A DNA stretch of 36,169 nucleotides from Ichthyobacteriaceae bacterium (lineage in GTDB: Bacteria; Bacteroidota; Bacteroidia; Flavobacteriales; JADGDT01). Positions 18,536 through 27,283 of the stretch are shown one piece after another. Position numbers and translations under genes: made by a program. The notes below the pieces were generated by a model. The model had not been told where the DNA came from and did not search any database. It was given only the letters and a program-made list of their open reading frames with translations. Numbering within the stretch: position 1 is the stretch's first letter; each line of letters opens with the position of its first letter. Location: positions 1-36,169 of the forward strand of contig JADGDT010000023.1 in NCBI GenBank assembly GCA_016744755.1, read 5' to 3'.

Positions 18536-18575
18536 GTTGCCAACACTTGTGTATAAAACACTAAGGTGTTATAGG
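18536..18575. repeat. Cassette-boundary repeat, half copy 4
   Basis: gttgccaacacttgtgtataaaacactaaggtgttataggt immediately upstream of the 17938-18519 CDS. Confidence 0.5.
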
Positions 18576-18915
18576 TTTATTAATTACTATATTCCTAATA
18601 CAATAGTAATCATAAATATTGTAATTATCCGATTCTATAAATGCAACTTTGATACTTTTTAAGTTGCTTAAAAATTCACTATTAAATAAGAAAAATTCTT
18701 ACACTAATTTTACTTAGTGAAAGGGCTTTTAATATTTTAGGGTTGAAATATTTGATGCTAAATATTATGTAAAGCTTCTAGATTTGGTATGCTACAGAAG
18801 AATATGTTAGTTCGTAACTGTGAGTATAAATCTCGAATACTATTCCGAAAGGGTCTTAAACGTAAGCTATTTTATAGACCAATCTTAAAAGGGTAAGCCT
18901 CTGGTGTAACTTAGC

Positions 18916-20229
18916 CTATAAGAAAGATATAATTATATCGCCATCTTCATCTATTTTATCTAGTCTTACTTTTTTAGTTTTATTAACTAAATCAGGATTC
19001 CATTCGGTTTTTACTTTCACGTAATTTTCGGTAAATCCGTGCATGAATCCATTTTTATGATCAGCTTCAAAAATAACAGTTTTTTCTTTACCAACCTGAG
19101 ATTCGTAGAATGCTCTCTTTTTCTTAACAGACAACGCTCTAAGCATTTTACTTCTTTTATGACGTACATTACCAGGTACAACCCCATCCATTTCTATGGC
19201 TTCGGTATTGTCTCTTTCGGAGTAGGTGAATACATGGAAGTATGCAACATCAAGATTTGTTAAATAATGGTAAGTATCTAAGAAATGTTCGTCAGTCTCG
19301 CCAGGGAATCCAATAATTACATCAACTCCAATCGCCGCATCTGGCATTAGAGTTTTTATTTGAGTAACCCTATCTGTATACAACTCACGGTTATATCTTC
19401 TTTTCATCAATTTCAACAAATCATTATTTCCCGATTGTAATGGAATGTGAAAGTGAGGAACAAATGATTTTGAAGTAGAAACATAATCAATTGTTTCGTT
19501 TTTCAATAGGTTAGGTTCTATAGAAGATATTCTAACTCTAGCCAAACCATCAACTTTATCAAGTGCTTTTACCAGATCAAAGAAAGTATTCTCGTGATTT
19601 TTATCTCCCAATTCACCCTTACCATAATCTCCAATATTTACACCAGTAAGAACTATTTCTTTAATTCCTTGTTGTGTAATTTTTTTAGCGTTTGAAATAA
19701 TATTTCCTAGATTGTCTGATCTAGAAATTCCACGGGCAAGAGGGATTGTACAGTAAGTACATTTGTAGTCGCAACCATCTTGTACTTTTAGGAAAGCACG
19801 AGTTCTATCGCCAATAGAGTAGGAGCTCTCGTAAATGCTCACTTCTTCAATCTCACAAGAATGAACTTCACCAAAATCTTTTTTAGTTAAGTCGTTCAAA
19901 TAGTTTGTAATCTTGAATTTTTCGTTAGCTCCCAAAACTAAATCTACTCCCTCTAAATCGGCTAATTCTTCTGGCTTAAGCTGAGCGTAGCAACCTATTC
20001 CAATAATAAAAGCTTTAGGGTTCACTTTAAGTGCAGACCTAACTATTGTTTTAAATTTTTTATCGGCATTATCAGTAACCGAACATGTATTAATTACATA
20101 GATATCGGCAAACTCTTCAAACTCAACTTTATCGTAGCCTTTTTGTACAAATTGTCTAGATATTGTTGATGTTTCAGAAAAATTCAATTTACACCCCAAC
20201 GTGTAAAATGCAACTTTTTTATTATTCAT
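18916..20229 (-). CDS. mtaB: tRNA (N6-L-threonylcarbamoyladenosine(37)-C(2))-methylthiotransferase MtaB
   Basis: YTLGCKLNFSETSTI, VINTCSVTDNADKK, radical SAM VQDGCDYKCTYCTIPLARG, PHFHIPLQSGNNDLLKLMKRRY. Confidence 0.94.
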   Translation of the reverse strand: MNNKKVAFYTLGCKLNFSETSTISRQFVQKGYDKVEFEEFADIYVINTCSVTDNADKKFKTIVRSALKVNPKAFIIGIGCYAQLKPEELADLEGVDLVLGANEKFKITNYLNDLTKKDFGEVHSCEIEEVSIYESSYSIGDRTRAFLKVQDGCDYKCTYCTIPLARGISRSDNLGNIISNAKKITQQGIKEIVLTGVNIGDYGKGELGDKNHENTFFDLVKALDKVDGLARVRISSIEPNLLKNETIDYVSTSKSFVPHFHIPLQSGNNDLLKLMKRRYNRELYTDRVTQIKTLMPDAAIGVDVIIGFPGETDEHFLDTYHYLTNLDVAYFHVFTYSERDNTEAIEMDGVVPGNVRHKRSKMLRALSVKKKRAFYESQVGKEKTVIFEADHKNGFMHGFTENYVKVKTEWNPDLVNKTKKVRLDKIDEDGDIIISFL

Positions 20230-20488
20230 CTTTGTTCTTCTCTTTACAAAATTAATTCAGTGGTACTAAGTGTTTTAGATAGTTTATAACTGAATTTAAG
20301 CGGGCAAATTTAATTCATTCTTTTGTATAAGTTCAAGTTTTATGTCTAAATAGTGATATAAAATGATATTTTGTTTAGATTTGCAACACTACAAAGAAGA
20401 TTAATTCCCATATGAACTTCTTCTTTAATTGATTATACACCAGATAACAAGTTGCCAATTAGCAACATTGAAAGCAAAAAATACAAAG

Positions 20489-21148
20489 ATGGAATACAAT
20501 ACTGATAGATCGAGGTTGATTATACCTGAATATGGTAGAAATGTACAGAAAATGATAGATTACTGTTTGAGCATTGAAGATATAGTTATCAGAAATGAGC
20601 AGGCACAATCCATAATTGAAGTGATGGGGAACTTAAACCCTCATTTGCGTGATGTTCCAGATTTTAAGCACAAATTATGGGATCAGATGTTTATTATGTC
20701 TGATTTTAAATTAGATGTTGACTCACCATATCCTATTCCATCAAAAGAGACTTTTATGGAAAGACCTGAGATGATACCTTACCCTGAAAAAAGTAGGAAG
20801 TATCGTTTTTATGGAAACAATCTTAAGTTGATGATTAACGAAGCCATTAAGCGTGAGGACAATGATGAGAAAGAGGCTTTGATAAAAGTCTTGGCAAATC
20901 ATATGAAAAAAAGTTTCCTTAATTGGAATAAAGATGTTGTTGACGATAGAACTATTTTCAATCATCTATTTGAACTTTCTCATGAAAAAATTGACTTGCG
21001 TGATAAAGGTATAAAACTTTCATTTTCGAGTGATTTATTAAGAAAAAAACCTTCTGATTTTTCTGATAACAAGCCAAAATCTAATCATGGTAGTCAGAAT
21101 CGTGGACAAAGTAACAGTAGTAATTACCAAAATAGAGGAAGAAAATAA
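20489..21148 (+). CDS. DUF4290-like protein
   Basis: MEYNTDRSRLIIPEYGRNVQKMIDYCLSIEDIVIRNEQAQSIIEVMGNLNPHLRD..., directly upstream of murA; ORF-track start 20429 is likely too early. Confidence 0.85.
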   Translation: MEYNTDRSRLIIPEYGRNVQKMIDYCLSIEDIVIRNEQAQSIIEVMGNLNPHLRDVPDFKHKLWDQMFIMSDFKLDVDSPYPIPSKETFMERPEMIPYPEKSRKYRFYGNNLKLMINEAIKREDNDEKEALIKVLANHMKKSFLNWNKDVVDDRTIFNHLFELSHEKIDLRDKGIKLSFSSDLLRKKPSDFSDNKPKSNHGSQNRGQSNSSNYQNRGRK

Positions 21149-22461
21149 TGGGTAGTTTTCAGATAGAAGGTGGAATACAACTCAAAGGGGAAATTACACC
21201 GCAAGGAGCAAAAAATGAAGCTCTACAGATTTTATGTGCAGTTTTACTTACTTCAGAAAAAATAACTATTAGTAATGTTCCTGATATTAGGGATGTAAAT
21301 AAACTGATAGAGATACTTGGCGATTTAGGAGTTAAAATTCAGAAAACAAAACCTGGAGAATACGTTTTTCAAGCTGATGAGGTTAACCTTGATTATCTTC
21401 AATCTGATGTTTTTAAACAAAAAGGAGGATCTCTTAGAGGTTCCATAATGATAGTTGGTCCTTTGTTGGCTCGTTTCGGACAAGGATTTATACCTAAGCC
21501 TGGAGGAGATAAAATTGGTCGTAGAAGACTAGATACTCACTTTGATGGTTTCAAAATGCTAGGTGCTAAGTTCCGTTACAATGAAGAGGAATCTTTTTAT
21601 GGAGTTGAAGCAGAAAAACTAGTAGGTACTTACATGTTGCTAGATGAAGCATCTGTAACAGGAACCGCAAACGTTTTGATGGCTGCAGTACTTGCCGAAG
21701 GAAAAACTACAATTTACAACGCAGCTAGTGAGCCTTACATTCAACAATTATCTAAGTTGTTGAACAAGATGGGAGCTAAGATTGCAGGAATAGGTTCAAA
21801 CTTACTTCACATTGATGGTGTAAATAAAGAAGATTTAAAAGGAGCTAGCCATAAAATTTTACCTGATATGATTGAAATAGGATCGTACATAGGTTTGGCG
21901 GCAATTACAAAGTCAGAAATTACAATTAAAGATGTTAGTTGGGAAAACTTAGGTCAGATACCTAATGTGTTTCGTAAGCTAGGTATTCAGCTAGAGAAAA
22001 AAGGAGACGATATTTATATTCCTTCTCAAGATTCGTACGAAATTAACGGAGATATTGATGGATCTATTTTAACTATTTCCGATGCACCTTGGCCTGGGTT
22101 TACTCCTGATTTGTTGAGTATAGTTTTGGTTACGGCTACACAAGCTAAAGGATCGGTGCTTATCCACCAGAAAATGTTTGAGAGTAGATTGTTTTTTACT
22201 GATAAGCTTATAGACATGGGGTCTAAGGTTATTCTTTGTGATCCGCACCGTGCTACTGTTATAGGTATGAATCACGAATATTCGCTTAAATCAACAGTAA
22301 TGACTTCGCCAGATATTAGAGCAGGAGTATCGTTGTTGATAGCTGCCTTATCTGCAAAAGGTACAAGTACAATTCATAACATAGAACAGATAGATAGAGG
22401 TTACGAAAGAATTGACGAAAGACTTAGAGCTTTAGGTGCTAAGATTATTAGAATAGACTAG
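21148..22461 (+). CDS. murA: UDP-N-acetylglucosamine 1-carboxyvinyltransferase
   Basis: FQIEGGIQLKGEITPQGAKNEALQILCAVLLT, MIVGPLLARFGQGFIPKPGGDKIGRRRLDTH, DPHRATVIG, SPDIRAGVSLLIAAL. Confidence 0.96.
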   Translation: MGSFQIEGGIQLKGEITPQGAKNEALQILCAVLLTSEKITISNVPDIRDVNKLIEILGDLGVKIQKTKPGEYVFQADEVNLDYLQSDVFKQKGGSLRGSIMIVGPLLARFGQGFIPKPGGDKIGRRRLDTHFDGFKMLGAKFRYNEEESFYGVEAEKLVGTYMLLDEASVTGTANVLMAAVLAEGKTTIYNAASEPYIQQLSKLLNKMGAKIAGIGSNLLHIDGVNKEDLKGASHKILPDMIEIGSYIGLAAITKSEITIKDVSWENLGQIPNVFRKLGIQLEKKGDDIYIPSQDSYEINGDIDGSILTISDAPWPGFTPDLLSIVLVTATQAKGSVLIHQKMFESRLFFTDKLIDMGSKVILCDPHRATVIGMNHEYSLKSTVMTSPDIRAGVSLLIAALSAKGTSTIHNIEQIDRGYERIDERLRALGAKIIRID

Positions 22462-22487
22462 ATTTAGTCTCACATAATTTTATATTA

Positions 22488-22517
22488 ACACATATCATAT
22501 TGATATGTGTTTTTTAT
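22488..22517 (+). terminator. Rho-independent terminator after murA
   Basis: aacacatatca-tat-tgatatgtgttttttat. Confidence 0.75.
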
Positions 22518-22792
22518 GATTGATACTAAATGATATTTTTTCTAAATGTATACCACTAGGGGGGATATGTGAATTTGAAATATTACTAGAACTATTTTTA
22601 CTATAGTTATGAATAATTTTTATGAAATATTGATGTAATCAATTGTGTTTCACAGTAGTATCATTTTTGACTAAAATATTTTATTATATATTGTAAAATA
22701 ATCTTTTTAGTATATACTTACGTTTATAATTATATGCTCCTACATGGAAAATGTAAGTTATTGACTTAGGCTAAATTTAATTAAAAATAAAT

Positions 22793-23602
22793 ATGAAAGA
22801 GAGATCAAATTTTTTAGTAATTGCACTGGTAATGCTTGGATTAACGACAATGTTGTCTTCATGTGGTCAGGCAGAAAAGAAATCAGCTACTGAAAGAATT
22901 AAAGAAACAGGGGAGTTGGTAATTGCAACTTCAGCTAATCAATTTCCATTTTCTTTTAAAGATAAAGAAGGAGTATTGAAAGGAATAGACATTCAGCTTG
23001 GAGATAAAATAGCTGAAGAAATGGGCGTTGAAGCAAAATATGTAGAACAAGATTTATCTACGATTATTGATTTTGTAGCAAGCGGGAAAGCTGATCTAGC
23101 AATTTCTTCATTAACTGTAACTGATGAAAGAAGTAAACTTGTTTCATTTTCTGATCCTTACTTTGTAACAGGAAAAGGAATGTTATCTAAATTTAAGGAT
23201 TTAAGAGGTCGTGAAGAAGGAGCAGAAGTAAAAGAAGAAAAATATACAATTGCTGTTATAGAAAATTCTTCAAGTGTAGATTATGCAAAAGAGAATTATC
23301 CTAAAGCTAATTTGTTGATGACTAAAAATATTAAAGAAAGTAAAGAAGCTTTGTACACTGGAAAAGTAGATGGATTACTTGCTGATTATGAAATTTGTGA
23401 AACTTTATCTTTTGATGAAAGAAATACTGGAGAATATAATTTCCACAGAGTTGGAGATTCAAGTGTAAAACAAAATATTTCTATCGCTGTAGTACCTAGT
23501 GATTCATTATTGTTGAATAATGTTAATATACTTGTTCATAAAATCAAAAAAGGTCTAATTGATCAAATGGTTGAAAACGAATGGATGAACCAACTAAACT
23601 AG
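22793..23602 (+). CDS. Substrate-binding domain lipoprotein (amino-acid ABC transporter SBP-like)
   Basis: Lipobox LTTMLSSCGQ; ELVIATSANQFPFSFKDKEGVLKGIDIQLGDKIAEEMG, LAISSLTVTDERSKLVSFSDPYFVTG. Confidence 0.88.
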   Translation: MKERSNFLVIALVMLGLTTMLSSCGQAEKKSATERIKETGELVIATSANQFPFSFKDKEGVLKGIDIQLGDKIAEEMGVEAKYVEQDLSTIIDFVASGKADLAISSLTVTDERSKLVSFSDPYFVTGKGMLSKFKDLRGREEGAEVKEEKYTIAVIENSSSVDYAKENYPKANLLMTKNIKESKEALYTGKVDGLLADYEICETLSFDERNTGEYNFHRVGDSSVKQNISIAVVPSDSLLLNNVNILVHKIKKGLIDQMVENEWMNQLN

Positions 23603-23612
23603 TTTAACTTTT

Positions 23613-23653
23613 AAAAAAAAAGGCAAATACTGTTAAAGTATTTGCCTTTTTTT
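23613..23653. terminator. Bidirectional Rho-independent terminator between convergent genes
   Basis: aaaaaaggcaaatact-gttaa-agtatttgccttttttt; long perfect stem with A and T tracts. Confidence 0.92.
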
Positions 23654-23657
23654 GTTT

Positions 23658-24323
23658 CTACTTAAGTATTGTGCTTATGTCTATAGGTAATAGTTCTGTT
23701 ATTTTTTCATAATCTATGTATTCTGCCTTTTCAAAATTTCCTTTTACTTGAAGAGGGGATGAAGTTAAATCAGGTTTTTTGGCTTCTAAATCAATTTTTA
23801 TAATAGTTCCATCAAAATCACCACTTATAGAATTACCTACTTCATAATTATTGATGACAATATTATATTTTCCAATTTCTATAGGAGGAGTACTCGCATC
23901 TACAATTACATGAGTAGCCATATATTTTTGAGATGCATTTAACGAAATACTTAAATCTGTATTAAGTATAACCTTATTGTAATTAATTGCTCCAATTTGA
24001 TACTTTGCTAAGTCAGGAAAAACACCTTCCGTAGCAGGATAAACTCCAAGGTAAAATATTTGATTAGGTGTATTTAAACTCTCATTATCAGTTGATTTCT
24101 TTTTTAATACATCATTAATTTCACCTAATTTAAATTGAGAGAAAAGGACAACCAATTTACCATCTTCCAATGTAGTGAATACTGCATGTTTTAAATGCGA
24201 GAGATCTTTATTTTCTATTTCAACACTTGCATTAAAATCATTCTCAATTTCAAATACATCTGTTTCTTCTTTATTGCATGATAATATTGATAGCATCAAT
24301 ATACTTATGATCAATTTCTTCAT
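23658..24323 (-). CDS. Hypothetical lipoprotein
   Basis: 221-aa ORF with lipobox ILMLSILSCNKEE. Confidence 0.75.
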   Translation of the reverse strand: MKKLIISILMLSILSCNKEETDVFEIENDFNASVEIENKDLSHLKHAVFTTLEDGKLVVLFSQFKLGEINDVLKKKSTDNESLNTPNQIFYLGVYPATEGVFPDLAKYQIGAINYNKVILNTDLSISLNASQKYMATHVIVDASTPPIEIGKYNIVINNYEVGNSISGDFDGTIIKIDLEAKKPDLTSSPLQVKGNFEKAEYIDYEKITELLPIDISTILK

Positions 24324-24543
24324 TATTATAAATTTTCTACAAATATATAATTAATGAAGAAGTATTCAATAAGGTAATAGATAAAAAATCAACATTAATC
24401 ATTCACTAACTTATGTGAGTAATTAGGCACTTTCAGAAGTACTATAATTCCTTGAATACCAGTATTTAATATTGTATATTGGAAAGAAATAAACCTCGTA
24501 ATCATAGGGTTAGCGCTCTAAACGGGGTTTTCACATTCTTAAT

Positions 24544-24705
24544 ATGGGCAAATTACAAAGAATATCTGGTTTACAGTACAAATTTTCACTTTTCAATCTT
24601 ACAGAAGATTTTGATACTTATTACAACCGTTTTTTACAGAGAGATCTTGGAAAGATATATTTAGGAATTACTTGGAATGAATTAATCAAATCATCTCCCT
24701 ATTAG
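24544..24705 (+). pseudogene. Possible N-terminal remnant of an IS transposase
   Basis: Translates MGKLQRISGLQYKFSLFNLTEDFDTYYNRFLQRDLGKIYLGITWNELIKSSPY*, reminiscent of transposase N termini; upstream imperfect IR aaacctcg...cggggttt. Confidence 0.35.
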
Positions 24706-24736
24706 ATATCGTGACAATAGTTAAACAAATCTACGC

Positions 24737-25507
24737 CTATTGCCTTACAGCTGCATGCACCTGTCTTTCACATTCTTTTACTACTTCAGCTTCAGTTTTG
24801 TAATCTTTAGGTTCAATATCTTTTAATCTCTCAAAAGTTATAGTCATACCAAATGGAAAGGGGAATTTTTGTAGCCTCCACGTACCAGAAATAGCAACAG
24901 GGATAACCAAAGCAGACGGTGCATTTTTAATTAAAGATGCAGTACCTCCAGGTTTAAAGGACCTTAATAAATCTCCCTTGTGTTCTCTAGTTCCTTCGGG
25001 GAAAATAACTGTTGTAGATTTATTGCTCTCTACATGTTTAGCTAATTTCAATATCTCATTAATAGCTTGTTCTCTATCTTTTCTTTCTATCAATGCCGAT
25101 GAGCTTTTTCTAAGATTATAAGATATACTTGGTATATTTTTACTTAATGCCGCTTTTGAAACAAACGAAACATCAAACTTTCTTAAAACCCAGTTTAGGT
25201 TAGATATATCGTGTATGTGGTGGTGATTTGCTACAATTATAAGAGGACGTCCCTCAGGTATATTTTCGAAGTTTATAAAGCGTTGATGTATCCCTGCTAA
25301 ATACATTGATTTTGATAATATAAATAACATTACATTTAAAACCTTTCGTTGCCAGAACCTACCTCCTAGCGTGTAAGCAATAACCTGTAGAGGATGAAAA
25401 ATAATTATTGTTATAATAAAAACTATGTAATGTATTGGAGTGAAAATATAACCTAGTAGCTTCTGCATTTTATAATTTATCAAAATTAAACTCGATATGA
25501 AATACAA
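24737..25507 (-). CDS. 1-acyl-sn-glycerol-3-phosphate acyltransferase (PlsC family)
   Basis: IIVANHHHIHDISNLNW, VIFPEGTREHKGDLLRSFKPGGTASL. Confidence 0.88.
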   Translation of the reverse strand: MYFISSLILINYKMQKLLGYIFTPIHYIVFIITIIIFHPLQVIAYTLGGRFWQRKVLNVMLFILSKSMYLAGIHQRFINFENIPEGRPLIIVANHHHIHDISNLNWVLRKFDVSFVSKAALSKNIPSISYNLRKSSSALIERKDREQAINEILKLAKHVESNKSTTVIFPEGTREHKGDLLRSFKPGGTASLIKNAPSALVIPVAISGTWRLQKFPFPFGMTITFERLKDIEPKDYKTEAEVVKECERQVHAAVRQ

Positions 25508-25518
25508 ATATATTATTG

Positions 25519-25995
25519 TTACTGTAAAAACTCAATAACTTTTGCTAATTCTTCCTCTTTCTGTGTTCCTATCAAAAATTTATTGCCATTTTTAAGCTCT
25601 ACAAAAAGGCCTCTATCTCCTTTTATATTGTAAACTGTTCCATATTTAGTAAACAACCTAACTCCCCAACCACCAACAAAACCATATTTAAGCACACATG
25701 CATTTTCAACCTCAGACCAAACAACTGCCTTACTTACAAAAGGGGATATTCTCATTTTAATACCATCAGAATCAATACAAGTTCTAAGTCTTACAAAGAG
25801 AAACATCAAAAACAGTATTAAAACTAATAAAGTAAAAATAACTAACCCAGCATCAGACATAGGATTATTTCCCCACGGAACACCCATAAATAACTGTTTA
25901 TAAGATCCATAAACAAATAAACCAATAATAGACACTAAAATTAACCATAACCACCATTGAGTAACCCTCTGAGATTCTTTAAATTCTACTTTCAT
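25519..25995 (-). CDS. Hypothetical membrane protein (bacterial PH-like)
   Basis: 158-aa ORF with two TM segments and a C-terminal region resembling bPH proteins. Confidence 0.65.
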   Translation of the reverse strand: MKVEFKESQRVTQWWLWLILVSIIGLFVYGSYKQLFMGVPWGNNPMSDAGLVIFTLLVLILFLMFLFVRLRTCIDSDGIKMRISPFVSKAVVWSEVENACVLKYGFVGGWGVRLFTKYGTVYNIKGDRGLFVELKNGNKFLIGTQKEEELAKVIEFLQ

Positions 25996-26091
25996 ATTAA
26001 ATTAGATAAATTTTAAATGTAGTAAATATAAGTTAATCAGATACCTAAGGTCTCAATAATCCGTGTTAATAAATTTAATTACAAGACATAA

Positions 26092-26127
26092 AACCGACCT
26101 CCAAAATAAATTGAAAGTCGGTTTTTA
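26092..26127. terminator. Terminator stem-loop, copy 1
   Basis: aaaccgacctccaaaataaattgaaagtcggttttt; identical core at 30128-30162. Confidence 0.8.
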
Positions 26128-26138
26128 AACCTACCAAT

Positions 26139-27248
26139 TTAAAAATCAAAATCATCATCAGCAGCATTCATATCCAAGCTACCTACAACGTAAGACGAAA
26201 TCTCAGTTTCTTGTGGTAGCACTTCTACCCCATCGCTAGACAACCAATTATCCATCCACGATAATGGATTATCTTTTTCGTTGTAAATTGGATTTAAACC
26301 AATTCCTGCAAGCCGCTTATCTGTCATAAATTTCATATATTTTATTAGAAGTTTATCATTTAACCCTATTATAGATCCATCCTTGAAAAGATATTCTGCC
26401 CATCTCATTTCTTGCTCAGCTGCATCTTTATACATTGCATAAACCTCTTCTTCTAATTCAGCAATTATTTCAGCAAATCCCTCATCTTTATTATGTTTTA
26501 GATCTGCTATCATTTTTTGGGTTATTGCCAAATGTTCATTTTCATCTCTAGCAATGAATTTAATAATCTTAGCATTACCTTCCATTTTCTTATTTTCGGC
26601 AAAAGCAAAAGAACATGCAAACGAAACATAAAATCTTACTCCTTCCAATATATTAACCGAAACCAAAGCTAAGTAAAGCTTCTTTTTTAATTCTTTTAAG
26701 CTGATGTATTCAAGTTCTTTTACTCCTAGTTGCTTTGCTTGGTAGAGCATTAAATACCTATAAAATTCGTTGTACTGCTCTGTTACAGAACCAGCACGCT
26801 CACGAATCATATCATTCTCCATTACATCATCAAAGACTACTTCAGGATCGGGATATACGTTTTTAATTATATATGAATAACTCATAGAATGAATCATCTC
26901 GAAAAAATCCCAAATAATAATGGCTTCTTCAACCTCTGGCAAAGTTGTTACTTGCCCGAAGGTTAGAAATGGTGACCTACCTTGAACACTATCTAATAAA
27001 ACCTGATACTTTAGATTTTGTGTGAAAATAAATTCTTCTTGATCTGTTAGTCCGTTAAAGTCATTTATATCTTTTATCAACGAAATTTCTTCTGGTCTCC
27101 AAAAGAATCCTAACATACGCTGCGATAATTCTTCGTAAAAAGGATACTTCTGCACATCGTAACGTTGCATATTTTTACCTGTGCCAAAAAACATTTTTTC
27201 TTTAGTAAAATCAATTTTTTTATCTGTGTATAATGATGGCTTATTCAT
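26139..27248 (-). CDS. nrdB: Class I ribonucleotide reductase beta subunit NrdB
   Basis: MNKPSLYTDKKIDFTKEKMFFGTGKNMQRYDVQKYPFYEELSQRMLGFFWRPEEI, IIWDFFEMIHSMSYSYI, DENEHLAITQKM. Confidence 0.95.
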   Translation of the reverse strand: MNKPSLYTDKKIDFTKEKMFFGTGKNMQRYDVQKYPFYEELSQRMLGFFWRPEEISLIKDINDFNGLTDQEEFIFTQNLKYQVLLDSVQGRSPFLTFGQVTTLPEVEEAIIIWDFFEMIHSMSYSYIIKNVYPDPEVVFDDVMENDMIRERAGSVTEQYNEFYRYLMLYQAKQLGVKELEYISLKELKKKLYLALVSVNILEGVRFYVSFACSFAFAENKKMEGNAKIIKFIARDENEHLAITQKMIADLKHNKDEGFAEIIAELEEEVYAMYKDAAEQEMRWAEYLFKDGSIIGLNDKLLIKYMKFMTDKRLAGIGLNPIYNEKDNPLSWMDNWLSSDGVEVLPQETEISSYVVGSLDMNAADDDFDF

Positions 27249-27283
27249 AATTTTTATTTTTTTGTTTTGATAAATATTTAATT

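Noticed and set aside
15301-18575. Classical integron attC array
   Set aside because: Terminal GTTGCC/GGCAAC motifs do not fit the R''/R' (GTTRRRY / RYYYAAC) consensus and there is no intI in the window; kept only as an unclassified palindrome-delimited array.
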